The notes under the pieces were generated by a model that worked only from the letters and a program-made list of their open reading frames with translations, did no database searches and was not told the origin of the DNA. 64,000 nt of DNA from Mesostigma viride (lineage: Eukaryota; Streptophyta; Mesostigmatophyceae; Mesostigmatales; Mesostigmataceae): assembly GCA_009746045.1 (NCBI GenBank), contig RPFO01000312.1, forward strand, positions 1,821,639 to 1,885,638, given 5' to 3'. The position numbers and the translations under genes are program-made. Each line of letters opens with the position of its first letter. Within the stretch, counting starts at the first letter, position 1. Shown piece after piece: positions 19,714 to 31,288 of this stretch.

Positions 19714-21484
19714 CCCGGCCGTGTTTTTTTAATTAGAACGCGATATACCGCCGGTTGTAAGCTTTTTTTTAACGCGTATAGCACCTAAGGAAAACTTTTT
19801 TTCATGGTCATGTATATACTTTCCTGAAAGCCCATAAATCAAAGTTTTTTTTGAGCTACTCAGACCTACAACATGCCAATTCATTAGAGAGATACACTGG
19901 TTTGAATACAGGGGGGTCTGACCATGACCGCGATTTGTTGACCCTAGTAGGTCACAAGTCATGTGCTTATTCACAAATGGTTCATTAAAAAAATCTGGCT
20001 TCTTGCACGAGCTATGGGTAACATATGCAGGCTCTGTGGAACAAAACTCAGGCCCATTGGGCCACTGGAGCTATTTTTCATCAGCATTACAAACACAACG
20101 CAGTACAACGCAGTGGGAAAAATGAGAGCCCTTCACAACATGGCGCAACGACACGAGCCCCATAAACGGGGCCATATAGTGAGCTTGGAGGGTCAAAACG
20201 TTAATTGAAAATAGGTGTTGTATAAGTTATACAGCATCAAACACGCATCAAACATCATGACTGGATGACCTTAGTATAATATGACTGAATCAGGCAGCCA
20301 TAGCCAAAGCATCATCTCCTCTCACAACGTGTTGAGCAGTCGTGGGAAGGGAGGTGCTGGGTTTTCATTCCATAACGCGTGCAATACTGAAACAAAGAGG
20401 CACGTGTAATGAAAGGCTTGGATAGGTTGAGTGATCCATGAGCTTACATGCAGGCAAAGATGACGCTGGAATGCATGCTAGCAAATGGTGGCAAGATGCT
20501 AACAACACGTGACTATACTCCATGATTATGGGCACCTAGCTAGTAGCTGATCTTCTTGCACAATCAACACAGTATAAACCATGCATCAACATCCAATCCT
20601 CACGATATATGCACGGCTTGACGACGTATACAGCACCTAAATACTGCACAACTGCAACCTGCTATATGGCTGACATGCAAGCAACGTCGAGTAGGATGGC
20701 GGTCTTATAGAGGCTGGGCAGAGGTCGGTAGAAATCAGTGGAAAACTGGCAGAAACTAGGTAGAAACACGATATACTTACGCCTGCAAGCACTATTGAGC
20801 CGGTGGCAGAGGCCATTTCCAGGAAAATACAGCATACCGTAGCAATAGCCTCGGTCACGCCTTACGCTATTTGCAGGCACCATCATGCCCGGAGCTACCC
20901 AATAATAAAAGTCTGCACAAATCTCGGTTTAGCCGAGAGTCCGGGCGTTCGGAATGAATAAACATGTGTAAAGAAGTCGAAACACCATGGAAATACCAAG
21001 CATGGTGCCGCAGCAGACCCGAGTCCTGCCGTAATAATATGTATGCCGGTTTCCAGGGTTTCCGCATGAAAGTTGGGTGAGAAACTGGAAAAAACTACGT
21101 TTCCTTTGCCCTAGTATCTCAACAAACTCGTAGAGACCTAATTATCAACCTTTGAACGCATCATCATGGTCGTGCCACCCAACAGCCACTGAAATTCGCG
21201 CGAAAACTGGCGAGATCTACCTGCTGCCATCGCCGTCGTCTTCACCTTCGTCCCGCGAAAATGCCTGATTTCAGTGGTACATATTTGTTTGCAGCTGTCA
21301 CGAAAAAATACCAAAAATACCAGGATTTTTTCTTGAATTCTATGAGATGTTTCTGACCTGTGTTGAAAGTTTCAGACCAAAAATCGCATGTTTAATAGGC
21401 TTGCCGACGTGTCAGATTACAACGCGATACATCGCGTTCTAATAACCCTACAACGCGATGTATCGCGTTGTAAAAAAACACAGG
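19714..21484. mobile_element. piggyBac-like non-autonomous DNA transposon at TTAA
   Basis: TTAA flanks both ends (19,710-19,713 and 21,485-21,488). The left end is CCCGGCCGTGTTTTTTTAAT then AGAACGCGATA. The right end reversed is CCTGTGTTTTTTTACAACGC then GATACATCGC, giving imperfect terminal inverted repeats beginning CC as in piggyBac. Subterminal palindromes with CAACGCGAT/ATCGCGTTG arms lie at 21,420-21,470. The 1.77-kb interior has no transposase-like ORF, so it would need help in trans. It sits in the AATT tail of a LINE-1 copy. Confidence 0.65.
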
Positions 21485-23282
21485 TTAATTAATTAATAGA
21501 CACGTGACTGCGTCACGTGAGCATAATAAGTCCTCAGTGGGAGGGGAACATGGGATGGATGATGTAAGCTATCTAGGTCACATCAGATGTGGTCCCAGTT
21601 GTAACAGGGGTGTGGGCACCACGGCCCGAATCGCTATCTATGAATGCCATACGCGGTCACACGCGGAGCCCCCACAGACTTGGGTTAATTGGGGGTGGTC
21701 TCCTTCATCACTACTTGCCATCTATCCTTGCGTACCATCTGCCTCCACATTACAGACAAACCAGGAGGCTGCCCGGGTGTGAGCCCGTCAGGCATCACGT
21801 CTACTAGTGTAGCACATGTCCATGCCGAGTCTACCACGAAAAGTCCACGGGTGGCGGCCCTGCACTGCGCGCGGCCTGGGGCACGCCAGGTGTCCTGAGG
21901 ACATAACGCCCAGGCTGGGCGGGCTTGGTGCCAGCTAGTCTACTATCTGATGTGTCTACCTGATCTGTGCAGGCCAGGTGCCCGGCTAGGCCCAGGCGCC
22001 TGTGCCTAATAATGTGGGAAACATAGTGCAAATCAGCGTACAAATCCTCATTACCAATGTGCAAACCAAAGGGGATGTTAAGGGCCTTGCGCAGCATCTT
22101 GGTGACGTTGCCGTCGAGTCGTTGCTCCAGCTCCTGCGTCAGTGTCCAGGTCTCGGCGCCGTAGGTAAGGATCGTCAGAATGACGACCTTGAAGAGGTCA
22201 CGCTTGACGATCCATGACCAGCGGCGGTGGTCATGGAGTTGCCCCCACGCCATGCCGATCCGTGCCGTCAGGTCGCCCTCGCAGTCGGGAAGCCAACTGC
22301 CGAGCAGCTTGAAGCGGCCTGAAGTAGGGTAGTAGACCTCGGTGGACATCGTCTAGATGCGGAGTGTGGGTGGGGGGCCTGCCATGCCGAGGGCCAGGGC
22401 CTCTGTTTTGGGGCTGATTTCTATTATCAGTAGACCAACTTCCCGAGCCTCGAGCACCAGGCAGTCCAGCCAAAGTTGGGCAGACTCCGGCTTCTCGATG
22501 AGCGTGATGTCGTTGGCATAAATGAGGTCAGCTAGTAAATTCTGCTGGTTAGTCGGCCCCCCTTCTCCAAGCTCGTTCGTGATCGCTAGGCCAGGGGCAC
22601 GGCCTGCAATGCTAGCAAAGCGAGCACATGCCTGGCGCATAACATAATCCACTACAATAATAAACAGGTACGGCGACAGGACGCAACCCTGCCATGCAGA
22701 CGCCGGTCTGCAGTGGACATGGCGGGGTAAAGCTGTGTTGAGTGCGCACCGAAGTGGTCGACCCCTCATACAGCGTGCGGATGACGGTAATCAGGGGAGT
22801 GGGGACGCGAGCGCGAGCAAGGACAGCCCATAGAGAGTGACTCCCAGAGGACAGAATCAAAAACCTTGATGAAGTCGACGAACATCAGGATGGCGGGAAA
22901 CTCACCAGGTTGCAGGAGAGCGATTTCCTCGAAGATGCGGCGCGCGACGAAGATGGCCATGACGGTGTTGCGCCCAGGACGAAAGCCCATTTGACTTTCC
23001 CCTAGGTGACGGTCGAGAGCAGAACGAAGGCGGTTGAGGATCATGCGCATGAACAACTTGAGTGCGGCGCTCTGGATGCAGACTCCTCGGCCTAGTTGGC
23101 GGGGTCGTCAGTGGAACCTTTTTGTACAGCATAATACGGTAGCTGTGCTGCCACTCAGGAATCGGCGGCGCCGTCGGCAAGCAGGATCGGGTTGCAGACG
23201 TCAAGCAGGAACCCTGTGAGCGCCGTCAGCTTAACCCACCGGGTCGGGGAGCTGGTCAGGTCCAACGGCGGCGTAGAAGCGG
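21485..23282 (-). mobile_element. LINE-1 copy, 5'-truncated, with tail and 3' stem-loop
   Basis: Sense is minus. From 23,260 downward it encodes RT and the C-terminal domain. At 21,504-21,522 lies the perfect stem-loop CACGTGACTGCGTCACGTG, followed (in sense) by an AATT tail at 21,485-21,498. No target duplication was established because a transposon sits in the tail. Confidence 0.8.
21831..23260 (-). pseudogene. LINE-1 reverse transcriptase and C-terminal domain, frameshifted, YAND in place of YADD
   Basis: In order: YKKGSTDDPANYRGV-like sequence split by a frameshift, FMRMILNRLRSALD, QMGFRPGRNT, FVDFIKVFDSV (first catalytic Asp), a degraded G-QGC-LSP block followed by YLFIIVVDYVMRQ, LIYANDITLIE, then LTYGAETWTLTQELEQRLDG and RRLGLAGHLA. 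This is the typical LINE RT palm plus C-terminal region. The catalytic YADD has become YAND, and several frameshifts are present. The copy at 45,280 keeps YADD. Confidence 0.85.
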
Positions 23283-23930
23283 AGATTAATTAATTAAAGA
23301 TTCGTGCTCCCGTTGGGGAGTCACGGAGCACCGAAGTGCTTTTAACCCCTGTGTGCGCACAACAGGAAGAAAGGGCAGAGACGTACCCCCAGTCTCCTTC
23401 ATGCCTAAGGCATGCCACAGCTGCATTCGGGCACGGTAGCTAAACGGACACGCTAACGATCCGGCAATCTGTGGGTGCAATAAGACCCATGTGAGGATGG
23501 CATGACAGGGAGCGTGGGCAAGTAATCTGGTCCTAGCCAGGACGTAGCATGGCTGTACGTTACTACAAGGACTAAGCTAAGGCTATGGCTGACCAGTTGT
23601 ATACCATGCGTTAGCGATGCACGTGACTAGGTATGTTGGCACAGCTACAGTAGGCAAACATTCTAAGCATGGCTGCCATAGCGGCATGCAGTGACTACCA
23701 AGGGATACAAGCTAGGGCTATTAGCTAGTCTAGCCCCGCGGCCGGGGGGCGTCCACATCTTGTGGTTGATCATCAGGTCCCCGCCCCGGCCTCCAGTACA
23801 CCTTGGGCTTCTGGGGGTCCTGCTTGTGGCGGAGGTATTCCGGCCACAGGTCGCGTCGCTGCTGCTGCTGAGCGGGGGTCATCAGGTCGTCGTCCAGCGT
23901 CCCTATAGGTGAGGTCGTCGAGAAGCGGAG
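23283..23930 (-). mobile_element. ORF1-only retroposon fragment with a LINE-2-type 3' end
   Basis: Minus-sense 23,925-23,733 encodes TLDDDLMTPAQQQQRRDLWP, then EYLRHKQDPQKPKVYWRPGR, an ORF1p C-terminal domain related to family H but divergent. A ~430-base 3' UTR leads to the LINE-2 terminal motif (GGTGCTCCGTGACTCCCCAA... in sense) and an AATT tail at 23,283-23,297. No RT lies between. Confidence 0.6.
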
Positions 23931-24029
23931 ATAATTGCTTGGCGGCGGTGTTAATTCATTGAGCTCGAGCTCGATCGGTGAACGGCGGTAGCTCGTTGGG
24001 GTTCCGTCAGGGCCGGGTACGTGTAGTCC

Positions 24030-25560
24030 TGCTCAGCGGCGGGCGGCGTGGGCGGCGCAGGGACTCCCGCAGGCGCCATGCAGGCGCGCGGCCGCCAGAG
24101 GGCCAAGTGGCGGTCGAGCTAGGCCGCGGGGGGGCGCCGAGCAGCGGGGACTGGGAGGAGTACCACTGTCGGTCAAGCTGCTGCTGCGGTGAGCCAGAGA
24201 GCATCCGGTGGCGCCGGCTGCGCGCCGCTGGCTGGCCGTTGCCAGCCTGGGCGTGACGCAGGCGGATCCATGCAGGCGTACTTGCCATGCTGGTCCTGGA
24301 GGTGGACGAAGTACTCGCGGACAATGATGGTCAGGTCCTCCTGCTCCTTGGTCGCCTGCCGGATGGCCGAGTGGTATTCGGCTTTGAGGCGGGCGTAGCG
24401 GGCAGGGTCGCGGTTGTCGGCTTGTCGCGCAGGTCTTGCCGGCGGGCCTGGATGACGACGGGTCATGAACCGGCACCTGCAGGCTGGTGAAGCGGGGCGG
24501 GCGGCGGGGGGGCAGCAGGGCCCTTGCCGCGGGCAGCTTGCCAGCTGGGAGGTGCCGAAGGGCCTATGCGGGCCACGGGGCCAGCAGCGGGCAGCTGGCC
24601 AAGCGCGTGGCTGGCTGGGATGTCCAGGCGCGTCGACGAACTCCTCTGCCGCACGCTTAATTGTTGGCATTGTGGCCTGTGGGCGCGTTTTTCAGGGAAG
24701 TCCTCCAGAGCGTTGTCAGATTTCTCAAGCAGCTGCATGCAGTGTTCGAAAATCAGGTGGGGCCACGTGCTTTAAGCAATACGGAAGTGCAAGGGGAATC
24801 GCAGGCGGATCGATGCGGGCGGTGACGATGCGATGATCGGAGCGCACCAGGGGGATCACGTGCGAGCGAGCAGCTAGTACAGATCCATAATTAATTGACG
24901 CTTGCGCATTATTACAACATAGTCGATGCAGCGATCGATCAGTGCCAGTTGCATGCATGGCGAGGTGTGTGTGACCAGAGAATCTGGACTGTACGTGGAA
25001 AACGGGTGTTGGCAGTTACTATACCAAATCGCATCATTGTCGTAAGCAAATCAGCAAAAAGTTCAGTGTTGGCATTGGAGACCGTACCGGCCGTTGGGGG
25101 CGTGCTGACATCCGCCAGTACCGGCCGTGGTAGTAGCGTTGCGTTGGCGTCCAGTAGCAGAGCGAGGTAGTTGCGACCAGGGGTGCATGCCGTAACTTCG
25201 CCAGCTAGTTCTCCAGAGCAGCAAAGAAGTCCTTGCGATCTTCTTCTCGGGGTGGCCGGAGTGTGGTGCGTAAGCGACGCCCACCGTCAGGGCATAGGTC
25301 GAGTGGCCCTCGATCTATCCACCGAATGGAAGGTGGCCACAAGGACTCTGGCGAGAGTTGACCAGCTGGGGTTCACCCATGTGGCGTACGGCGAGCGGGG
25401 AGCAGAGGAGACCGACGCCCCCGTTCCCGGTGCCGTCGCCGCCTCCGTAATAAAAGCGCCAGCCGTCGATGTCGTCAGCAGAATGCAAGGGCGGTCGGTC
25501 CACGAGCCGATACAGTGCGCCTGTGTTCCGTGGATTCCCAGGAGGCAAGATGCTGATCAT
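24030..25560 (-). pseudogene. LINE APE-type endonuclease and linker, decayed
   Basis: Minus-sense pieces: GNPRNTGALYRLVDRP, then YYGGGDGTGNGGVGLL (25,560-25,420), VGVAYAPHSGHPEKK (about 25,275), IDRCIDYVVI-like sequence split by a frameshift, VIPLVRSDHRIVTARIDPPA (about 24,860-24,800, with the catalytic SDH box), then a linker ARYARLKAEYHSAIRQATKE (about 24,385). This is the order of an apurinic-like LINE endonuclease that nicks target DNA. At least four frame changes. Which LINE family it belongs to is unclear. Confidence 0.65.
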
Positions 25561-25609
25561 GAACGTAGTAGTGTCAAGGATTCAACGTGTATGAGCCAGA
25601 AATGGCCAT

Positions 25610-26764
25610 ATTTCCCACAATGTTGCATTGTTTTCATGATGATGTGACTGCCTGCCACCCTGGTTATTATGCCAACTGCCAAGCTTATAGTGATCCATGA
25701 GGTTCAAGAGAGGTTCCTGTGGCCTGGGATGTATCGTGATGATCAAGGCTTATGTGGCTACCTAGGTGAATCCTGCCAAAGAAAGTATAAAGGAACAAGG
25801 TTAGGAACCAACTAGCTGTTTCAATCTTTCCCATGGCCATGCCCATTCCCCTGCATCCCTGCATGGGTCAGTGTGACTATGGATTTCATCTGTGGTCTAC
25901 CTGTGTCTGATTCTGGCAATGACAGGATTCTTGTGGTGAATTGGACAGGCTGGATCTAGCCCGTATGTGCCACCTCATCCCCTAGGCAATGCCCACCTAG
26001 CTGACTGCAACCCATGCAATGTGTGGAGCTTTTCATGAAGGAGGTGTATACAGACTACATTATTGGCATGGCAGCCACGTGTGATCATCACTGACCAGGA
26101 TCCCTTGTGGCTGTCACGGTTTTGGAAGTCCTTCTTTGACGTCCTAGGGACACTAAGTTGGCCTTTGGGGTGGCATACAGACAGGTGTGCCAGCACGTGT
26201 GGAGCGGCTGAACCGCATTGTGCGGCCGGGAATGCCAGAAGCAAATTTATTGTACATACTCACGACAACAAGGAATGGGACAAGAAGCTCCCCAGGCTTC
26301 ATTGAGTTTGCTATCAACAACTCATCCCCAGTGGGCTGCTCACCAAATATCTCCATTTGTCATCTGTAAAGTGGCCAGTGTCCCCTGACTCCATTTGACC
26401 TTGAGCTGCCTCAGTGACAGGGATGCTGAAGGCCCCTATTTAAGACTGTCAGGAAACGTCTTGCCTCTGTGCAGCATTTGATTTCTTCCTTTCAGGAAGC
26501 CCACAGTATTGTGGCTATACTCAGATGTTGCAGGCCCAAGACAAGTACTGGAACACTGCCTGGCAACAGGTCCTGGCCAGACTGTCACACTTTTGTGGCT
26601 CCTGGGGACTTAGTGTTGCTGGAAGCTAACCGTGCATGTGACGTGTGTTACATGAAATGGAACAGTGCAGAAAGCTTCAGGAATTAATAGCTACTAGCAG
26701 CCATGCGCTGTGGTTGGGTCCCTTTCCCGGCTGTACGTGTTGGCTACCTACCATTACAGTATGT
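25610..26764 (+). pseudogene. Ty3/gypsy element C, integrase relic
   Basis: Across frames the plus strand gives FHDDVTACHPGY...VQERFLWPGMY (H2C2 domain), VTMDFICGLPVSDSGNDRIL (first Asp block, about 25,873), VIITDQDPLWLSRFWKSFFD (second Asp block, about 26,080), VERLNRIVRPGM (Glu block, about 26,197), FIEFAINNSSPV and GDLVLLEANRA. It is heavily frameshifted and differs from element B (MDFICGLP rather than VDLCGPF), so it is a separate lineage. The LINE-1 at 26,777 interrupts its downstream flank. Confidence 0.75.
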
Positions 26765-26776
26765 ATGGCATATTGT

Positions 26777-27633
26777 ACAGTATGTATTGCCTCTTAGACG
26801 ATGCGGAGGTCAACTACCCTCCTTCAGGCCGCTTCAAGCTGCTCGGCAGTTGGCTTCCCGACTGCGAGGACGACATGACGACACGGATCGGCATGGCGTG
26901 GGCGCACCTCCATGACCACCGCCGCTGGTGGAGCAACCCCGCCCTACCCCGGATCGTCAAGCGTGACCTCTTCAAGGTCGTCATTCTGACAATCCTGACC
27001 TACGGCGCCGAGACGTGGGCACTGACGCAGGAGCTGGAGCAACGACTCGACGGCGCCGTCACCAAGATGCTGCGCCAGGCCCTTAACATCCCCTTTGGTT
27101 TGCACATTAGTAATGAGGATTTGTACGCTGATTTGCCCTATGTTTCCCACATTATTAGGCACAGGCGCCTGGGCCTAGCCGGGCACCTGGCCCGCACAGA
27201 TCAGGTAGATACATCAGATAGACTAGCTGGCACCAAGCCCGCCCAGCCTGGGCGATATGTCCTCACCTGGCGTGCCCCCGGCCGCGCGCGGCAGGGCCGC
27301 CACCCGTGGACTTTTCGTGGTAGACTCGGCATGGACATGTGCTACACTAGACGTGACGGGCTCACCCCCGGGCAGCCTCCTGGTTTGTCTGTAATATGGA
27401 GGCAGATGGTGCGCAAGGATAGATGGCAAGTAGTGATGAAGGAGACCACCCCCAAGCCTGTGGGGGCTCCGCGTGTGACCAAGTATGGCATTCATAGCGA
27501 TTCGGGCCGCGGTGCCCACACCCCTGTAGCTAGGACCTAGATAGCTTATACCATCCATTCCATCCCATGTTCCCCTCCCACTGAGGACTTATGCTCACGT
27601 GACGCAGTCACGTGTCTATTAATTAATTAATTA
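26777..27633 (+). mobile_element. LINE-1, 5'-truncated, 12-bp target duplication
   Basis: ATGGCATATTGT flanks it at 26,765-26,776 and 27,634-27,645. One long frame (from 26,790 to 27,540) encodes the RT C-terminal domain: LLGSWLPDCEDDMTTRIGMA, LTYGAETWALTQELEQRLDG, ALNIPFGLHISNEDLYADLP, RRLGLAGHLARTDQVDTS, GLSVIWRQMVRKDRWQVVM. The 3' stem-loop (27,598-27,616) and a short ATTA tail follow. It is relatively young, judging by its open frame. Confidence 0.88.
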
Positions 27634-27829
27634 ATGGCATATTGTTGTTCGTTCAGGTCCAGGTGCCTACCCATGCACTGGAGGCTCAAGAACAATGTGT
27701 TTCACCTAGCTGTCTCAGCTCACTCAAGTTGTACAAACGCAATACCCTCCAGGGACGCGTCTTTCTGCACCCCTTCCCTACGCCGTTGGATCCTGATCGA
27801 GGGGGAGAAGATATATGATCGAAGCCAGC

Positions 27830-27925
27830 TGTAGTTATTTTGTCGTGGTATCTCTTGTTAGCGTTGGCTTTGTTTATTTTTAAGTGGGTGCCTTCACTCT
27901 GATGTAAGTAATTATATTTTTTAAA
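27830..27925 (+). repeat. LTR-end-like repeat shared with 6,726-6,830
   Basis: Same ~95-base sequence as after gypsy B, here following a purine stretch (GAGGGGGAGAAGA). Probably the end of a gypsy LTR. From 27,926 to 28,930 no convincing gene is seen. Confidence 0.6.
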
Positions 27926-29038
27926 GATATATATGAAGTGAAGCAGTTGGTAGCTCACAGAGTCAAGGGCAAAGGTAGAACCAAGCAGCTTCAGCTCAAG
28001 GTACATGGAAAGGGTGAGCTGGAGGCAACAGCCATGCACGCGGCTGTGGCTTTCTGACTTGACTAGTTGTATAACAGTCGCTCTGACAGTGGTGCAGGAG
28101 TACTGCCAGTGCAGCATGGCATCACTTTTCCCCAATGGTATCTGGACATGGTAGGATCATCTGCTCCCCTTCCTATATCCCAGCCGACTAACCTTCTAAC
28201 CCTGTTACATGCTAGTTGGTCAGTAATGTCAGTCATGACAGGAGGGTCTTCTACTGGTCACGGGGTCTGAGCCGAGGATACGACCTCCCAGAGCTGACCC
28301 CTGAGGATCGAGGAGGCACGTACGTGCACACAGTATGCTACCAACCATGCCACCTGAGTCTTCTTCCTCTGTATGACGTATTATGTGGAGGGGACGTTTG
28401 AGGGCATTGTTTGTCGTGACGTCAGACGGGAATGTTCAGCCTAGATGAAGTTGGCCATGTCCTCCAAACCACTCGATCTTAACGGCGGGCCTTCCAGCAC
28501 AGTTTCCAGTGGGTCCAGCCCGGCTTTTGATTCAGATTCTCAGGAGTGTGGTCCCTGTGAAGAATGTAATTTCCTACACAATTGATCACAGACAGGAAAT
28601 GTGTGTGGGGGTACGTGTGACCATTGTGGCCTCCTTACAACCATGCAGGCTGTGCCGGAAGCTCTGAAAATGGAGGAGGGGGAGATTCCTTCTAGCTGCG
28701 TGGTGGTTTTGTGGAAGACGTGCTGACCCGCCTGCACATGCACCCCAGTCTCTTTGATCTATGGTCTCCCCTTGTGGCTCATGTTATGCTCAAGCCTCAA
28801 GGTGTTTTCCCAGAGTCGGCCGTGGCCTGACCTGGACTTAACATCTGAGGGACAGGAAATGTTGTCTGTCCTTCCTGCTGACCTTAACCCATGTATTTTG
28901 GCAAAGCGGGACTTAAACAATAGAAAACATGCATTTTCATATAATGTCGGCCCCGGGCCCGGTAGGCCCCACCCCCCAACGTTGGGGTGTTGCGGATCTG
29001 CCACTCCTACATCTTGAAAAGAAGCCATCCGAATACAT

Positions 29039-30668
29039 TCACTGGTTTGGTTCGCGCACCGCCACAAACACGGGATCCTCGGCCAGCGACCTCTGCAGCG
29101 CGTCCAGCATGCGCCGTGCCAACTGCTTAAACCTGTCACGCACGACCAGGTCCCCCTTGCCCCCTTTGCCCTGCTGGTGCCCCTTATCCCCTTGTCTTCC
29201 TGAATCATTTCCCAGGTCCAGCTGCCCCAGCTCCTCCTCCACCTCCTCCAGCACATACGCCAGGTGTAACTCCATGTCGATGCCGCAACAGCACGCGCTG
29301 AACGGCGCGCCAAAGGCATCCCCCCACTGGCCAAATATGTCCAGCACCTGCACATGTGCATGTATAACATGATTTATTAGCGAACGTCTCACTTCATGAC
29401 TATTACATGCACGCGGTATGCACACCACAGTCCACGTCCCAACTTGTGACCCGATTATTGATCCGCAAAATTCTTACACCTACTTCTCGGCCATGGACCC
29501 CTCACCACGCTCATCCACCTCGTTTAGGTTTCCCTCCACCAACAAACCAAACATCTCCGTGATGAACTACATGTGTATCTACCACTAGATAGATACCTTT
29601 TCTTTCGAGATGGCCCCCTCGCCGCCCTCATCAAGCTCGTTGAACTTGTCGTCCGCAATCGCATCAAACGCGTCCGAGTTGTCCTCTCGGAGGATAGAAC
29701 GAATCGCGCTGCCGTCAAACACCAGCACTGCCACAGGGCGGGCCTCCAGGGACTCAGCGATCCTTGACACGGATGCGCGCAGGAAGTGCTTGAACTCGCC
29801 CGGGCTGATCGAACCTGACATATCAAGCGTTCCAAAAATAGAATCGGTGGCAGTACTCGCATGGCAAGAACTTGTGCTCGTTTCAAACAAACTAATTCGT
29901 GCTCCTGCAAAACGAGGCTCCTCGGTGGGATAAGCCCCTGCAATGAAGAACAAACTTTGAAGAAATGTTTGAAGTAGCAATGTTTGTTACTTCTGAGGAC
30001 ATGTATGAACAAGGAAGGAGATCCTTGAATGACGAACGCCGATGTGCAGCTTTGGCACCAAGCTTGGTAGCTCTGTAACCGTCCTGGCTGAAATGCGAAA
30101 AATAGGATTGGATGTCTGGAAGATTAGCCATACAAACGACACCGGTATGTCGCCGATCCACCGGTATGTATTTACGCGCTGACGCAGAAAGTGCAAGCTC
30201 GATGCCGTTTTTATTCGATTATTTTGGGCCGATGGTGCGCATTATAAGAATCTTTACCGCGCAAAAAGCATGCAAGGATGTATATGTATATATATTAAAT
30301 TCTGATAATATTAAACCTCGCAAGAGCCGCGTATAAACCATAGCGATCTCTTGCGAGGAAGACAAGGGCACAGCTGCCTCACCGCTGTGATCTTCGTCCA
30401 TCTGCTTGAAACAGTCGGCGATCAACTTATCAAAATCCTCCTTCGTCCTGGGCGGCGGCATCCCGGCCGCATGGCCTAAGGCTGCAACGCTGGGGCGAAT
30501 TTCAGCAAGCGAAAGGAAACCACTTTTGTCTTCATCTAACTCCGCAAAGCGGGTCTCGCAGAACGCGTCAAGGCCCTGTTCATCGCTTATAAATTCTCGC
30601 AGTTGAGACCCATTAAAAACCAAGACAGGCGGTGCTTCTACCCTATTCTTAGGTTGCTGGGCGGCCAT
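29039..30668 (-). CDS. EF-hand calcium-binding protein, three exons, 270 residues
   Basis: Exons (minus): 30,668-30,383, 29,814-29,597, 29,347-29,039, with introns GTGAGG...CAG and GTATCT...CAG. Lengths 286+218+309 = 271 codons including TGA. EF-hand 1 is DEDKSGFLSLAE (45-56). EF-hand 2, DEDHSGSISPGE (91-102), is created exactly across the exon 1/2 junction, which validates the model. EF-hand 3, DEGGEGAISKEK (157-168), lacks the final Glu and is probably weak. The block VLVF-(N/D)-GS...EF is duplicated (15-50 and 125-162). The C-terminus is acidic, then Gly/Lys-rich. The layout resembles plant cytosolic two-domain EF-hand proteins of unknown role; calcium sensing is inferred. Start ATG at 30,668 (context CAACATGG). 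Confidence 0.88.
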
Positions 30669-31288
30669 GTTGTCGCAACGGAAATCGGGAACTATTTCTC
30701 GACGTCTGCTTAAGCAATCGTGTCTTGTAACACATCTAATTCATACTTCAAACGCAGGCAAACAGCGCGTCCCGATCAGAACCACAAAACTAGGCAATCT
30801 TCTCTGTCTGTGCCTATCGAGAACGACATGCCTGTGGTACATACTTCATCGGGATTTTTCGGCACAGTCATGTCCAAGTTCATTAATAACAGCAGTTAAC
30901 AGCAGACGTGATTTTTAGCGCTGCCCTTTCCAACGTCGACACGTGGCGTCTTTACAGTCGCTCTGTTTTACAAAGTTCGTCCACAAGTTCTACTTCTTTT
31001 AGACTCTAGACCTGTTATTTAGCCCTGTTCGTACCCGCGAACTTGCGTCGACGATCCGCAAAATGAACGTCTTGACGATGCAACTCGCGTGCGCCTAACA
31101 TTGGGAGACGTAAATAAAAGGCGACCGCCTAACTAATAAGCGACGTCCCTACCTGTTTTCGCCTCGCAGCCGGTCTGGAGATCGTTCTAGCCTTGAAGTG
31201 GTACAAGGAAACGCTGATTTTAGCTCTTAGGCTCCGCAGACCCGCTTAATTGCGGCTTCATAACTGTGTTTGCTCGAGAGCAGCAAGC
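30669..31288. promoter_or_regulatory. Divergent intergenic/promoter region between the EF-hand gene and SDE2
   Basis: The two start codons face away from each other across 620 bases, so both promoters must lie here. No clear TATA box or shared motif is recognised. Confidence 0.5.

Noticed and set aside
19724-19760. Telomere-like or centromere-like repeat suggested by T-runs
   Set aside because: The T-runs belong to the terminal inverted repeats of a DNA transposon and are not tandem.
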